Source: CAZACZ01 sp964483695
Lineage (GTDB): Bacteria; Deinococcota; Deinococci; Deinococcales; Trueperaceae
DNA: 9,756 nucleotides
Assembly: GCA_964483695.1 (NCBI GenBank)
Contig: CAZACZ010000096.1
Span: forward strand, 1-9,756
Direction of reading: 5' to 3'
The position numbers and the translations under genes are program-made. Shown piece by piece: positions 1 to 9,700 of this stretch. Under the pieces are notes generated by a model, which was not told where the DNA came from, ran no database searches, and saw nothing but the letters and a program-made list of their open reading frames with translations. The stretch's first letter is position 1, and each line of letters begins with the position of its first letter.

Positions 1-2177
<2,177 letters not shown>

Positions 2178-2218
2178 GCGCGCCCCTTCGCGGAATGCGT
2201 TCTGCCGTGGAAAGTCGC

Positions 2219-5599
<3,381 letters not shown>

Positions 5600-5605
5600 C
5601 TTCAT

Positions 5606-5611
5606 CCCTTC
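5606..5611 (-). promoter_or_regulatory. rpoB ribosome binding site (decides the start)
   Basis: GAAGGG on the minus strand lies 6 bases before the ATG at 5597-5599 and directly against the ATG at 5603-5605. Only the first spacing is normal for a Shine-Dalgarno site, so it favours the start that gives MREIRTFGRI over MKMREIRTFGRI or the much longer open frame. Confidence 0.6.
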
Positions 5612-5697
5612 GCTCGTGGCCGAGTCAGGCAACGTCGAACGCGGCGCGCGTGGGCGGCCGCCCCGTGGTGGTGGAAGCGCCGTCGAGCGGCGCGAAG

Positions 5698-5727
5698 GCG
5701 CGCGCGAGCCGAAGCGCTCGCACGCGC
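5698..5727 (-). promoter_or_regulatory. GC hairpin in the rpoB leader
   Basis: A 12-bp stem closes a six-base loop (GCTTCG in the transcript); 11 pairs are Watson-Crick and one is G-U in the RNA. It lies about 100 bases upstream of the rpoB start and has no following U-tract, so it does not look like a standard terminator. It may be an mRNA structure or processing element. The base pairing is read directly; the function is unknown. Confidence 0.35.
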
Positions 5728-5778
5728 GGGGTAGGCGCTGGCAGGGATCCTGCGCGCCCACCGCTGCTGCGGTATCGT

Positions 5779-5818
5779 GGGTTCAATAGAACGTCCCCTG
5801 GATCAAGATAGCGTCCCC
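5779..5818 (-). repeat. Two imperfect tandem 20-base units
   Basis: On the minus strand two adjacent units both begin GGGGACG and share TTGA-CC in register; 15 of 20 positions match. The second contains the palindrome GTTC-TATT-GAAC (5781-5792). They lie in the rpoB leader between the predicted promoter and the gene. They could be a binding site for a dimeric regulator, or simply a small duplication. Confidence 0.4.
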
Positions 5819-5961
5819 CAGCGACGTGCGTTGGGCTGCCGAAACGTGCCCTGCGCCCGCGCTCGGTCGCGCGGCCGCGGGCCTGGTCCGTGGTGCCTGC
5901 CCATCCAACCTCCAGCTCTGTGTGCACGAGTCGCTCGGAACGTGGGCTGACTCAAACTCGC

Positions 5962-5970
5962 AGTGTAGCA
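5962..5970 (-). promoter_or_regulatory. Candidate extended -10 promoter for rpoBC
   Basis: The minus strand reads TGCTACACT, an extended -10 (TG, one base, TACACT). No good -35 hexamer lies at 16-18 bases, as is allowed for extended -10 promoters. Transcription would begin near 5952-5957, giving a leader of about 355 bases before rpoB. The near-identical TGCTACGCT stands before rpmG in this window, which supports the reading. A GC-rich genome will also give chance matches, so confidence is moderate. Confidence 0.4.
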
Positions 5971-6014
5971 ACCGCCCGACCAACCACTTGTGTCGCAGCC
6001 TGCAACGGCGCCGC

Positions 6015-6056
6015 GGCCGTGCCGGCAGCGCGGCGAGCGCACTGCCGGGCACGGCC
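6015..6056 (-). terminator. Long hairpin in the rplL-rpoB gap
   Basis: Arms at 6015-6028 and 6042-6056 pair over 14 bp with a single bulged base, around a 13-base loop. It stands about 45 bases upstream of the candidate rpoB -10 element. There is no U-tract on either side, so it may be a terminator of the U-tract-less kind, an RNase III-type processing stem, or a block between transcription units. The structure is read directly; calling it a terminator is inference. Confidence 0.35.
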
Positions 6057-6094
6057 TGGGCCGTATCGGAAGGTCGTGGACCATCGTTCGTTGG

Positions 6095-6119
6095 GTCACG
6101 AACCTCCAGTCGTCACGAA
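6095..6119 (-). repeat. Direct repeat TTCGTGAC x2 with an overlapping inverted repeat
   Basis: The eight bases TTCGTGAC occur twice on the minus strand, 17 bases apart. The downstream copy is also half of a 6-bp inverted repeat (GTTCGT-GACCCA-ACGAAC, 6086-6103). It lies between the rplL end and the candidate rpoB promoter. It may be an operator or chance; nothing here names a regulator. Confidence 0.3.
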
Positions 6120-6140
6120 TCGCATCCTGGTGCTGCGCCC

Positions 6141-6167
6141 GTCGTGGCGCCCTAGACGGCGCCCGAC
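6141..6167 (-). terminator. Hairpin directly downstream of rplL
   Basis: GGCGCC arms with a six-base loop are extended by GTCG/CGAC around one bulged base, giving ten base pairs. The stem starts nine bases after the rplL stop codon. No run of T follows on the minus strand, so full termination is doubtful. Partial attenuation between rplJL and rpoBC, or stabilisation of the 3' end of the abundant rplJL message, fits the position. Confidence 0.4.
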
Positions 6168-6176
6168 CGGCAGCGC

Positions 6177-6563
6177 TTACTTGACCTCGACGGTGGCGCC
6201 CGCGGCTTCGAGCTTGGCCTTGATGTCGGCCGCTTCTTCCTTGCTGACGCCTTCCTTCACCACACCGCCGGCCTCGACCAAGTCCTTGGCTTCCTTGAGG
6301 CCGAGGCTGGTGAGGGCACGGACTTCCTTGATGACCTGCAGCTTCTTGTCGCCGGCGGTCTTGATCGCGACCGTGAACTCGGTCTGCTCCTCGGCCGCCG
6401 CCGCTTCGCCGCCGGCGGCCGGAGCCGCCATCATCATGCCGGCGGGCATCGCCGCCGCCGCTTCCACGCCCCAGCTCTCCTTGAGGCCGTCTACCAGGTC
6501 CACCAGCTCCAGCACGGTCAGACCGCTGAGCTGCTCGATCATCGCTGCCTTATCGAACGCCAT
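6177..6563 (-). CDS. rplL: 50S ribosomal protein L7/L12
   Basis: The multicopy flexible stalk protein of the large subunit, which recruits and activates EF-Tu, EF-G and other translational GTPases. At 128 residues it is near the family norm. Residues 1-34 form the dimerisation domain that also docks on L10. Residues 35-60 are an Ala/Gly hinge with an unusual run of methionines (MPAGMMMAAPAAGG). Residues 61-128 are the factor-binding domain, with TSLGLKEAKDLVE and the usual ending AGATVEVK. Most relatives I recall read TGLGLKEAK, so the serine is a mild oddity. The ATG overlaps the TGA of rplJ by one base and has a perfect AAGGAGG six bases upstream, which suits a protein made in several copies per L10. 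Confidence 0.97.
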   Translation of the reverse strand: MAFDKAAMIEQLSGLTVLELVDLVDGLKESWGVEAAAAMPAGMMMAAPAAGGEAAAAEEQTEFTVAIKTAGDKKLQVIKEVRALTSLGLKEAKDLVEAGGVVKEGVSKEEAADIKAKLEAAGATVEVK

Positions 6564-7099
6564 CAGGCTCCTCCTTCACTCTTCTGCTTGTCGACGTAGT
6601 TGTTCATCACGGTGACCAGGTTCCGCTGCGGACCCTCGAGCACGCCAACGAGCTGCTGCATGGGCGCGAGCAGCACGCCGAGCAACTGGCTCTGCAGCTC
6701 TTGCTTCGAGGGCAGCTTGGCGATGCGCATGAGCGCGTCCTCGCCGAGCACGCTCCCCTCCAGGCGGCCGCCCTTGGACTTGGGCAGCTCCTTCGGGTGG
6801 TCCTTGGCGAAGTCCGTGAGCGCCTTGATGGGTGGCACCAGATCGTCGCCGATCAGGACCAGAGCCGTCGGGCCCTGGAGCGTCGCCTCGAACCCCTCGA
6901 CGCCGTGCTCTTTCAGCACCACGTTGATGAGGGTGTTCTTGGCGACGAGGATGCGCCCACCCGCCGCGCGCACCTTGGCGCGCAGCCGGCCGAACTCGCC
7001 AGCGGAGAGACCCTGGTAGTCCACCAGGAAGAACGTCTTGGCGTCCCCCAGCTGCTCGCGCAGCAGGGCGACGGCGGACGCGTTCCTTGGGTTCGCCAT
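6563..7099 (-). CDS. rplJ: 50S ribosomal protein L10
   Basis: L10 anchors the L7/L12 stalk to 23S rRNA next to L11; the L10-L12 complex also represses its own mRNA. The product has 178 residues and begins MANPRNASAVALLREQLGDA. The N-terminal RNA-binding domain contains KTFFLVDYQGLSAGEFGRLR and GGRILVAKNTLINVVLKEHG. The long C-terminal helix (about 132-176, LLGVLLAPMQQLVGVLEGPQRNL) is the L12-docking part. Its length is nearer Thermus than E. coli L10, so three L12 dimers are possible (inference). The frame is open 14 codons further upstream, but GGAAGGG sits six bases before the ATG at 7097-7099 and matches the family start. An L10 leader RNA precedes the gene. Confidence 0.96.
   Translation of the reverse strand: MANPRNASAVALLREQLGDAKTFFLVDYQGLSAGEFGRLRAKVRAAGGRILVAKNTLINVVLKEHGVEGFEATLQGPTALVLIGDDLVPPIKALTDFAKDHPKELPKSKGGRLEGSVLGEDALMRIAKLPSKQELQSQLLGVLLAPMQQLVGVLEGPQRNLVTVMNNYVDKQKSEGGA
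6570..6576 (-). promoter_or_regulatory. Strong rplL ribosome binding site
   Basis: A perfect AAGGAGG lies inside the end of rplJ, six bases before the rplL ATG. A full-strength site on top of stop-start overlap would let L12 be made in excess over L10, as the stalk stoichiometry requires. Confidence 0.7.
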
Positions 7100-7128
7100 G
7101 GTCCTTCCCTTCCTACTCGATCGATCGT

Positions 7129-7150
7129 CCGCGGCCTCCACGGGCCGCGG
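7129..7150 (-). promoter_or_regulatory. 8-bp GC hairpin before rplJ
   Basis: CCGCGGCC and GGCCGCGG pair perfectly around a six-base loop; two more pairs (GT/AC) can form past one bulged base. It ends about 30 bases before the rplJ start and about 70 bases after the L10-leader core. There is no U-tract. It may be the output element of L10 repression, by altering ribosome access or pausing polymerase, but that is inference from position. Confidence 0.4.
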
Positions 7151-7207
7151 GACGTGCCGCGAAGCGCAGCGCGATGGTCGGCGGTGCGAGCATGCCGCAC
7201 CGGGACA

Positions 7208-7275
7208 CCACCGTCAACGCCTCGGCAGGATCTTTAAGCCTGGCAGGCCCCTGCTGTCTCCAACGCCAGAGGTGC
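7208..7275 (-). ncRNA. L10 leader (autoregulatory RNA of rplJL)
   Basis: The minus strand shows the signature I recall for the bacterial L10 leader: GAGACAGCAGG (7250-7260), a small GCCT/AGGC hairpin, CTTAAAGAT, then CCTGCCGAGGC (7219-7229). GCAGG pairs with CCTGC, and an outer CCTC (7269-7272) can pair with GAGG (7220-7223). The fold resembles the 23S rRNA site of L10. In known cases free L10-(L12)n binds it and lowers rplJ and rplL expression. It lies directly between rplA and rplJ, where this leader is expected. The outer limits are approximate. Confidence 0.85.
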
Positions 7276-7305
7276 ATCGCTCGCGCTTCGCACCGGGATG
7301 CTGCG

Positions 7306-8010
7306 TCAAGCCTCGACGGGAGCGGTCGACAGGGTTACCCGGACGCTCGGCCCCATGGTCGAGGTGAGGTGGATGGTCTTGAGGTACTGGCCCTTGGCCG
7401 CGTCGGGTTTGGCTGCCTCGAGCGCGTGCCGCAGCGCCGCGAGGTTCTCGGCCAACTGCGTCGGCGCGAAACTGGCCTTGCCGATGGGGGCATGCACGAC
7501 GCCGGTCTTGTCGGAGCGGAACTCGATCTGGCCCGCCTTGAGGGCGCGCACGATGTCGCCGATGTTCGGTCCGACCGTGCCGGCCTTCGGGTTCGGCAGC
7601 AGGCCCCGCGGACCGAGCACGCGACCGAGCTTCGAACCGATCTGGGCCATCATGTCGGGCGTCGCGACCACCGCGTCGAAGTCCATCCAGCCACCGAGGA
7701 TGCGCTCGATGACCTCGGCGCCGCCCACGAAGTCGGCGCCCGCGGCCTCGGCGGCGGCCGCGCCGTCACCCTGGGTGATCGCCAGGACGCGCACGCTCTT
7801 GCCCGTGCCGTGCGGCAACGCCACCGTGCCACGGACGTTCTGGTCGGACTTCTTCGGGTCGATTCCGAGGCGGAAGTGCGCTTCGACGGTCTCGTCGAAC
7901 TTCGCCGTGGCCAGTTCCTTCACCAGCAACGTCGCCTCGTCGGGCGAGTACATGCGATCGCGGTCGACCTTCTTCTCGAGGTCGCGGTAGCGCTTGCCGT
8001 GCTTAGGCAC
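7306..8010 (-). CDS. rplA: 50S ribosomal protein L1
   Basis: L1 builds the mobile stalk at the E site, which moves deacylated tRNA out; in several bacteria it also represses the rplK-rplA mRNA. At 234 residues it is of normal length. It starts at a GTG, and MPKHGKRYRDLEKKV matches the Thermus L1 start. Family marks are ELATAKFDETVEAH with the RNA-stacking Phe38, KKSDQNVRGTVALPHGTGK, GWMDFDAVVATPDMM, GRVLGPRGLLPNPKAGTV, FRSDKTGVVHAPIGK, and the RNA-contact motif TSTMGPSVR (T218, M219, G220). The GTG lies eight bases inside the end of rplK, so translation is probably coupled. Upstream are GGAAG directly against the start and a G-run about eight bases away, neither an ideal Shine-Dalgarno site. 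Confidence 0.97.
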   Translation of the reverse strand: MPKHGKRYRDLEKKVDRDRMYSPDEATLLVKELATAKFDETVEAHFRLGIDPKKSDQNVRGTVALPHGTGKSVRVLAITQGDGAAAAEAAGADFVGGAEVIERILGGWMDFDAVVATPDMMAQIGSKLGRVLGPRGLLPNPKAGTVGPNIGDIVRALKAGQIEFRSDKTGVVHAPIGKASFAPTQLAENLAALRHALEAAKPDAAKGQYLKTIHLTSTMGPSVRVTLSTAPVEA

Positions 8011-8443
8011 CTTCCGGCCCCCCCTCGACGGTGACGCCCATCGACCGGGCCGTGCCGGCGATGATCTTGGCGGCAGCCACCTCGTCCTGGGCGTTCAGGT
8101 CGGTCATCTTCACCTTCCCGAGCTCGATGCACTGCTGCCAGGTGAGCTTGCCCACCTTGTTGCGGTGCGGCACGCCCGAGCCCTTCTCGATGCCGGCAGC
8201 CTTCTTGATGAGGTAGCTGGCGGGCGGCGTCTTGGTGATGAAGGTGAAGGAGCGGTCGGCGAAGATGGTGATCTCCACCGGAACCACCGCGCCCGCCTGA
8301 CTGGCCGTGGCGGCGTTGTACTCCTTGACGAACTGCATGATGTTGGCGCCGTACTGCCCCAACGCCGGCCCGACCGGTGGCGCGGGGGTCGCGGAACCGG
8401 CAGGCAGTTGGAGTTTCACGATGCCTGCGATCTTCTTGGCCAT
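8003..8443 (-). CDS. rplK: 50S ribosomal protein L11
   Basis: L11 binds the GTPase-associated region of 23S rRNA and moves during factor binding; in other bacteria it is the target of thiostrepton-type antibiotics and is needed for RelA activation. At 146 residues it is of normal size. The N-terminal domain (1-72) has KLQLPAGSATPAPPVGPALGQ, the proline-rich helix of the thiostrepton site, with prolines in their usual places, followed by GANIMQFVKEYNAAT. The RNA-binding domain (about 76-141) has ASYLIKKAAGIEKGS, VGKLTW and IIAGTARSMGV. AAGGAGG lies four bases before the ATG. It follows nusG by 116 bases and overlaps rplA by eight. Confidence 0.97.
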   Translation of the reverse strand: MAKKIAGIVKLQLPAGSATPAPPVGPALGQYGANIMQFVKEYNAATASQAGAVVPVEITIFADRSFTFITKTPPASYLIKKAAGIEKGSGVPHRNKVGKLTWQQCIELGKVKMTDLNAQDEVAAAKIIAGTARSMGVTVEGGPEGA

Positions 8444-8447
8444 GGTT

Positions 8448-8454
8448 CCTCCTT
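8448..8454 (-). promoter_or_regulatory. Strong rplK ribosome binding site
   Basis: A perfect AAGGAGG four bases upstream of the rplK ATG fixes the start. By analogy with E. coli, the region around it is also where L1 could repress rplK-rplA, but I cannot draw a convincing L1 site here. Confidence 0.7.
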
Positions 8455-8527
8455 AGCTCCCCCACGGACATGGCGAACCGCGGGGTGGTGGCGCTTGCCG
8501 TCATCGCCTGGCGTCGCACCGGGGTCG

Positions 8528-8543
8528 GCCGGATCGCTCCGGC
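8528..8543 (-). promoter_or_regulatory. Small hairpin after nusG with a GCGA loop
   Basis: GCCGGA and TCCGGC pair over six bp around the tetraloop GCGA in the minus-strand transcript, 16 bases after the nusG stop. The GNRA-type loop makes a stable small stem, but there is no U-tract. It is the only clear structure in the 116-base nusG-rplK gap, where I find no promoter. Confidence 0.3.
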
Positions 8544-8559
8544 GCGAACCGATGCGGCG

Positions 8560-9117
8560 CTAGGCGCGTACGACCTGAGAGAAGTCGAGCTCGACCGGTG
8601 TCTCGCGGCCGAAGATGGAGACGAGGACCTTGACCTTGCCGCGCTCCGGGTTCACCTCGGAGACGACGCCGGTGAAATCGGCGAAGGGGCCGGCCGTGAC
8701 CTGCACCATGTCGCCGACGTTGAAGGTGATGCGGACCTTGGGGGTCTCGCGCGAGCCGGTGACGCCGAGGGCGCCGAGCATGCGCAGCTCCTCCTCCGGC
8801 GACAACGGCACGGCGTGGGTGGCCGTACCGACGAAGCCGGTCACGCCGGGGGTGTAGCGCACCACTTCCCACGCTTCGTTCGGCTCGTCCGGGTTGTCGC
8901 CGAGGTCCATCTGCACGAAGATGTAGCCGGGGAACAGCCTCCGCTTGACGACTTCCTTCTTGCCGCCGCCCGCGTGCTCCACCGTCTCCTCGGTAGGTAC
9001 CACGACTTGATAGATGCGCTCCGCCATCCCGAGCGACCGCGCTCGGTGAAGGATGTTCTCCTTGGCTTTCTCCTCGTGCCCCACGTAGGTGTGCACGGCG
9101 TACCACTCGATGCTCAT
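8560..9117 (-). CDS. nusG: Transcription elongation/antitermination factor NusG
   Basis: NusG binds the RNA polymerase clamp, affects pausing and links polymerase to Rho or to ribosomal S10. It has 185 residues. The NGN domain (about 1-115) begins MSIEWYAVHTYVGHEEKAKENI and contains VVKRRLFPGYIFVQMDL and YTPGVTGFVG. After a linker comes the KOW domain (about 131-185), with FNVGDMVQVTAGPFADFTGVVSEV and the ending IFGRETPVELDFSQVVRA. It is complete and ordinary in length, with no inserted domain. The ATG has GAGGT six bases upstream. Placement between secE and rplK is the classic order and couples the protein export, transcription and ribosome genes in one message. Confidence 0.97.
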   Translation of the reverse strand: MSIEWYAVHTYVGHEEKAKENILHRARSLGMAERIYQVVVPTEETVEHAGGGKKEVVKRRLFPGYIFVQMDLGDNPDEPNEAWEVVRYTPGVTGFVGTATHAVPLSPEEELRMLGALGVTGSRETPKVRITFNVGDMVQVTAGPFADFTGVVSEVNPERGKVKVLVSIFGRETPVELDFSQVVRA

Positions 9118-9167
9118 GCCGAGACCTCGCCTTCGGTTGCCTGCGTCACTCGTTCACGCTCGCAACC

Positions 9168-9350
9168 TCAGGTGATCAGCCGGATCAGGTTCCCCAGCGT
9201 GACGTCGGCCACGAGGAGGAACAGGGCGGTGATGACGACGAACAACAGCGTCGCCTCGGTCGCCTGGACGACTTCCTTGCGGGTCGGCCAGGTGACGCGA
9301 CCAAGCTCGGCCCGCGAGTTGCGCAGGTAGCGAACGAAGCCCTTGAACAC
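9168..9350 (-). CDS. secE: Preprotein translocase subunit SecE
   Basis: A small essential inner-membrane subunit that clamps SecY in the protein export channel. It has 60 residues, the short single-span form; the E. coli protein has three spans. A basic amphipathic N-terminus (MFKGFVRYLRNSRAELGRVTWPT) carries the conserved E-L-x-R-V-T-W-P-T signature, followed by one membrane segment at about 34-53 (TLLFVVITALFLLVADV). The start is GTG, three bases after the rpmG stop. Its Shine-Dalgarno match is weak (AAGG at eight bases), so translation is probably coupled to rpmG. The start matches the SecE N-terminus I recall from Thermus. Confidence 0.95.
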   Translation of the reverse strand: MFKGFVRYLRNSRAELGRVTWPTRKEVVQATEATLLFVVITALFLLVADVTLGNLIRLIT

Positions 9351-9353
9351 GGT

Positions 9354-9518
9354 CTAGACCTTGACCTCTTTGTGCATCGTGTGCTTCCGGTCCCAGGGGC
9401 AGTACTTGCGGAGTTCCATCTTGCCCTGGCTGTTGCGCCGGTTCTTGTGCGTCGCGTAGTTGCGGCGCTTGCACTCGGTGCACTCGAGGAGGAGTTTGAT
9501 GCGGACGTCACTGGCCAT
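9354..9518 (-). CDS. rpmG: 50S ribosomal protein L33, three-cysteine variant
   Basis: A small large-subunit protein near the E site. The 54 residues read from ATG at 9516-9518 to TAG at 9354-9356 and begin MASDVRIKLLLECTECKRRN. GGGAGG lies five bases before the start. The zinc-ribbon form of L33 has CxxC twice. Here the first pair is present (C13, C16), but the second is C40-P-W-D43, so the fourth ligand is aspartate. The rest (KNRRNSQGKMELRKYCPWDRKHTMHKEVKV) is normal for the family. It is the first gene after the predicted promoter and is followed three bases later by secE, as in other Deinococcota-like clusters. Confidence 0.95.
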   Translation of the reverse strand: MASDVRIKLLLECTECKRRNYATHKNRRNSQGKMELRKYCPWDRKHTMHKEVKV

Positions 9519-9542
9519 GGTGGCCTCCCAATCAGACAGATA

Positions 9543-9571
9543 AGCGTAGCAGGTTCCCCGGGTTCCGTCCA
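9543..9571 (-). promoter_or_regulatory. Promoter of the rpmG-secE-nusG-rplKAJL unit
   Basis: The minus strand carries TGGACG (9566-9571) as -35 (four of six consensus bases), a 17-base spacer, and TACGCT (9543-9548) as -10 with a TG extension (TGCTACGCT). Transcription would start near 9537, about 20 bases before the rpmG ATG, leaving a short leader with GGGAGG. The spacing and position are what a housekeeping sigma promoter should show. It follows immediately after a strong hairpin. Confidence 0.65.
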
Positions 9572-9585
9572 GGGGGCAGCATGCG

Positions 9586-9617
9586 CGTGCCGAGGGTGCA
9601 GGTGCCCCCTCGGCACG
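9586..9617 (-). terminator. 11-bp hairpin between tuf and rpmG
   Basis: CGTGCCGAGGG and CCCTCGGCACG pair perfectly around a ten-base loop (written on the given strand). It lies 84 bases after the tuf stop and 15 bases upstream of the rpmG -35 element, so it sits where one unit should end and the next begin. There is no U-tract, so termination may need Rho/NusG or work by a U-tract-less mechanism. Confidence 0.45.
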
Positions 9618-9645
9618 TCGCCCTGCTGGATGCCGGCGCGTCGTC

Positions 9646-9661
9646 CCGGCGCGCTCGCCGG
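9646..9661 (-). other. Small GC hairpin downstream of tuf
   Basis: CCGGCG and CGCCGG pair over six bp with a four-base loop. An even smaller stem (GCGCC/GGCGC, 9688-9700) sits directly after the tuf stop. Both could help end or stabilise the tuf transcript, but GC-rich DNA makes such short stems common. I find no tRNA gene in this gap, although some bacteria have tRNA-Trp here. Confidence 0.25.
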
Positions 9662-9700
9662 TCGGATCGCGCCTGCGCGCCTACCGCGCGCCTTCGGCGC

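Larger units (their letters stand above)
5600..6176 (-). other. 577-base rplL-rpoB intergenic region
   Basis: No convincing protein gene is visible here. In the direction of transcription it holds: a hairpin just after rplL (6141-6167); a pair of direct repeats (6095-6119); a long hairpin (6015-6056); an extended -10 promoter (5962-5970); a possible 33-codon reading frame (5803-5904); two imperfect tandem 20-base units (5779-5818); and a GC hairpin (5698-5727) about 100 bases before rpoB. The frames that stay open across it are Arg/Pro/Gly-rich and look like GC-driven artefacts. In E. coli the matching gap holds an attenuator and an RNase III site, so a role in uncoupling rpoBC from the stalk protein genes is a reasonable inference. 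Confidence 0.7.

Noticed and set aside
5803..6099. A 98-codon minus-strand frame in the rplL-rpoB gap, starting GTG
   Set aside because: Arg/Pro/Gly-rich with no family resemblance; the candidate promoter lies inside it. Only its last 33 codons, with a separate ATG and Shine-Dalgarno site, were kept as a weak finding.
5600..6176. A mobile element or horizontally acquired stretch in the large gap
   Set aside because: There is no transposase frame, no terminal inverted repeats with target duplications, and composition is as GC-rich as the flanks.
7195..7217. TTGACG, 17 bases, CATGCT as a promoter for rplJ
   Set aside because: The -10 is poor (three of six) and a start here would remove the L10 leader from the rplJ mRNA, defeating its role. 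It looks like a chance match.
9519..9700. A tRNA gene (tRNA-Trp) between tuf and rpmG, as found in some bacteria
   Set aside because: No cloverleaf, T-loop or anticodon arm can be drawn; the gap is filled by hairpins and a promoter.
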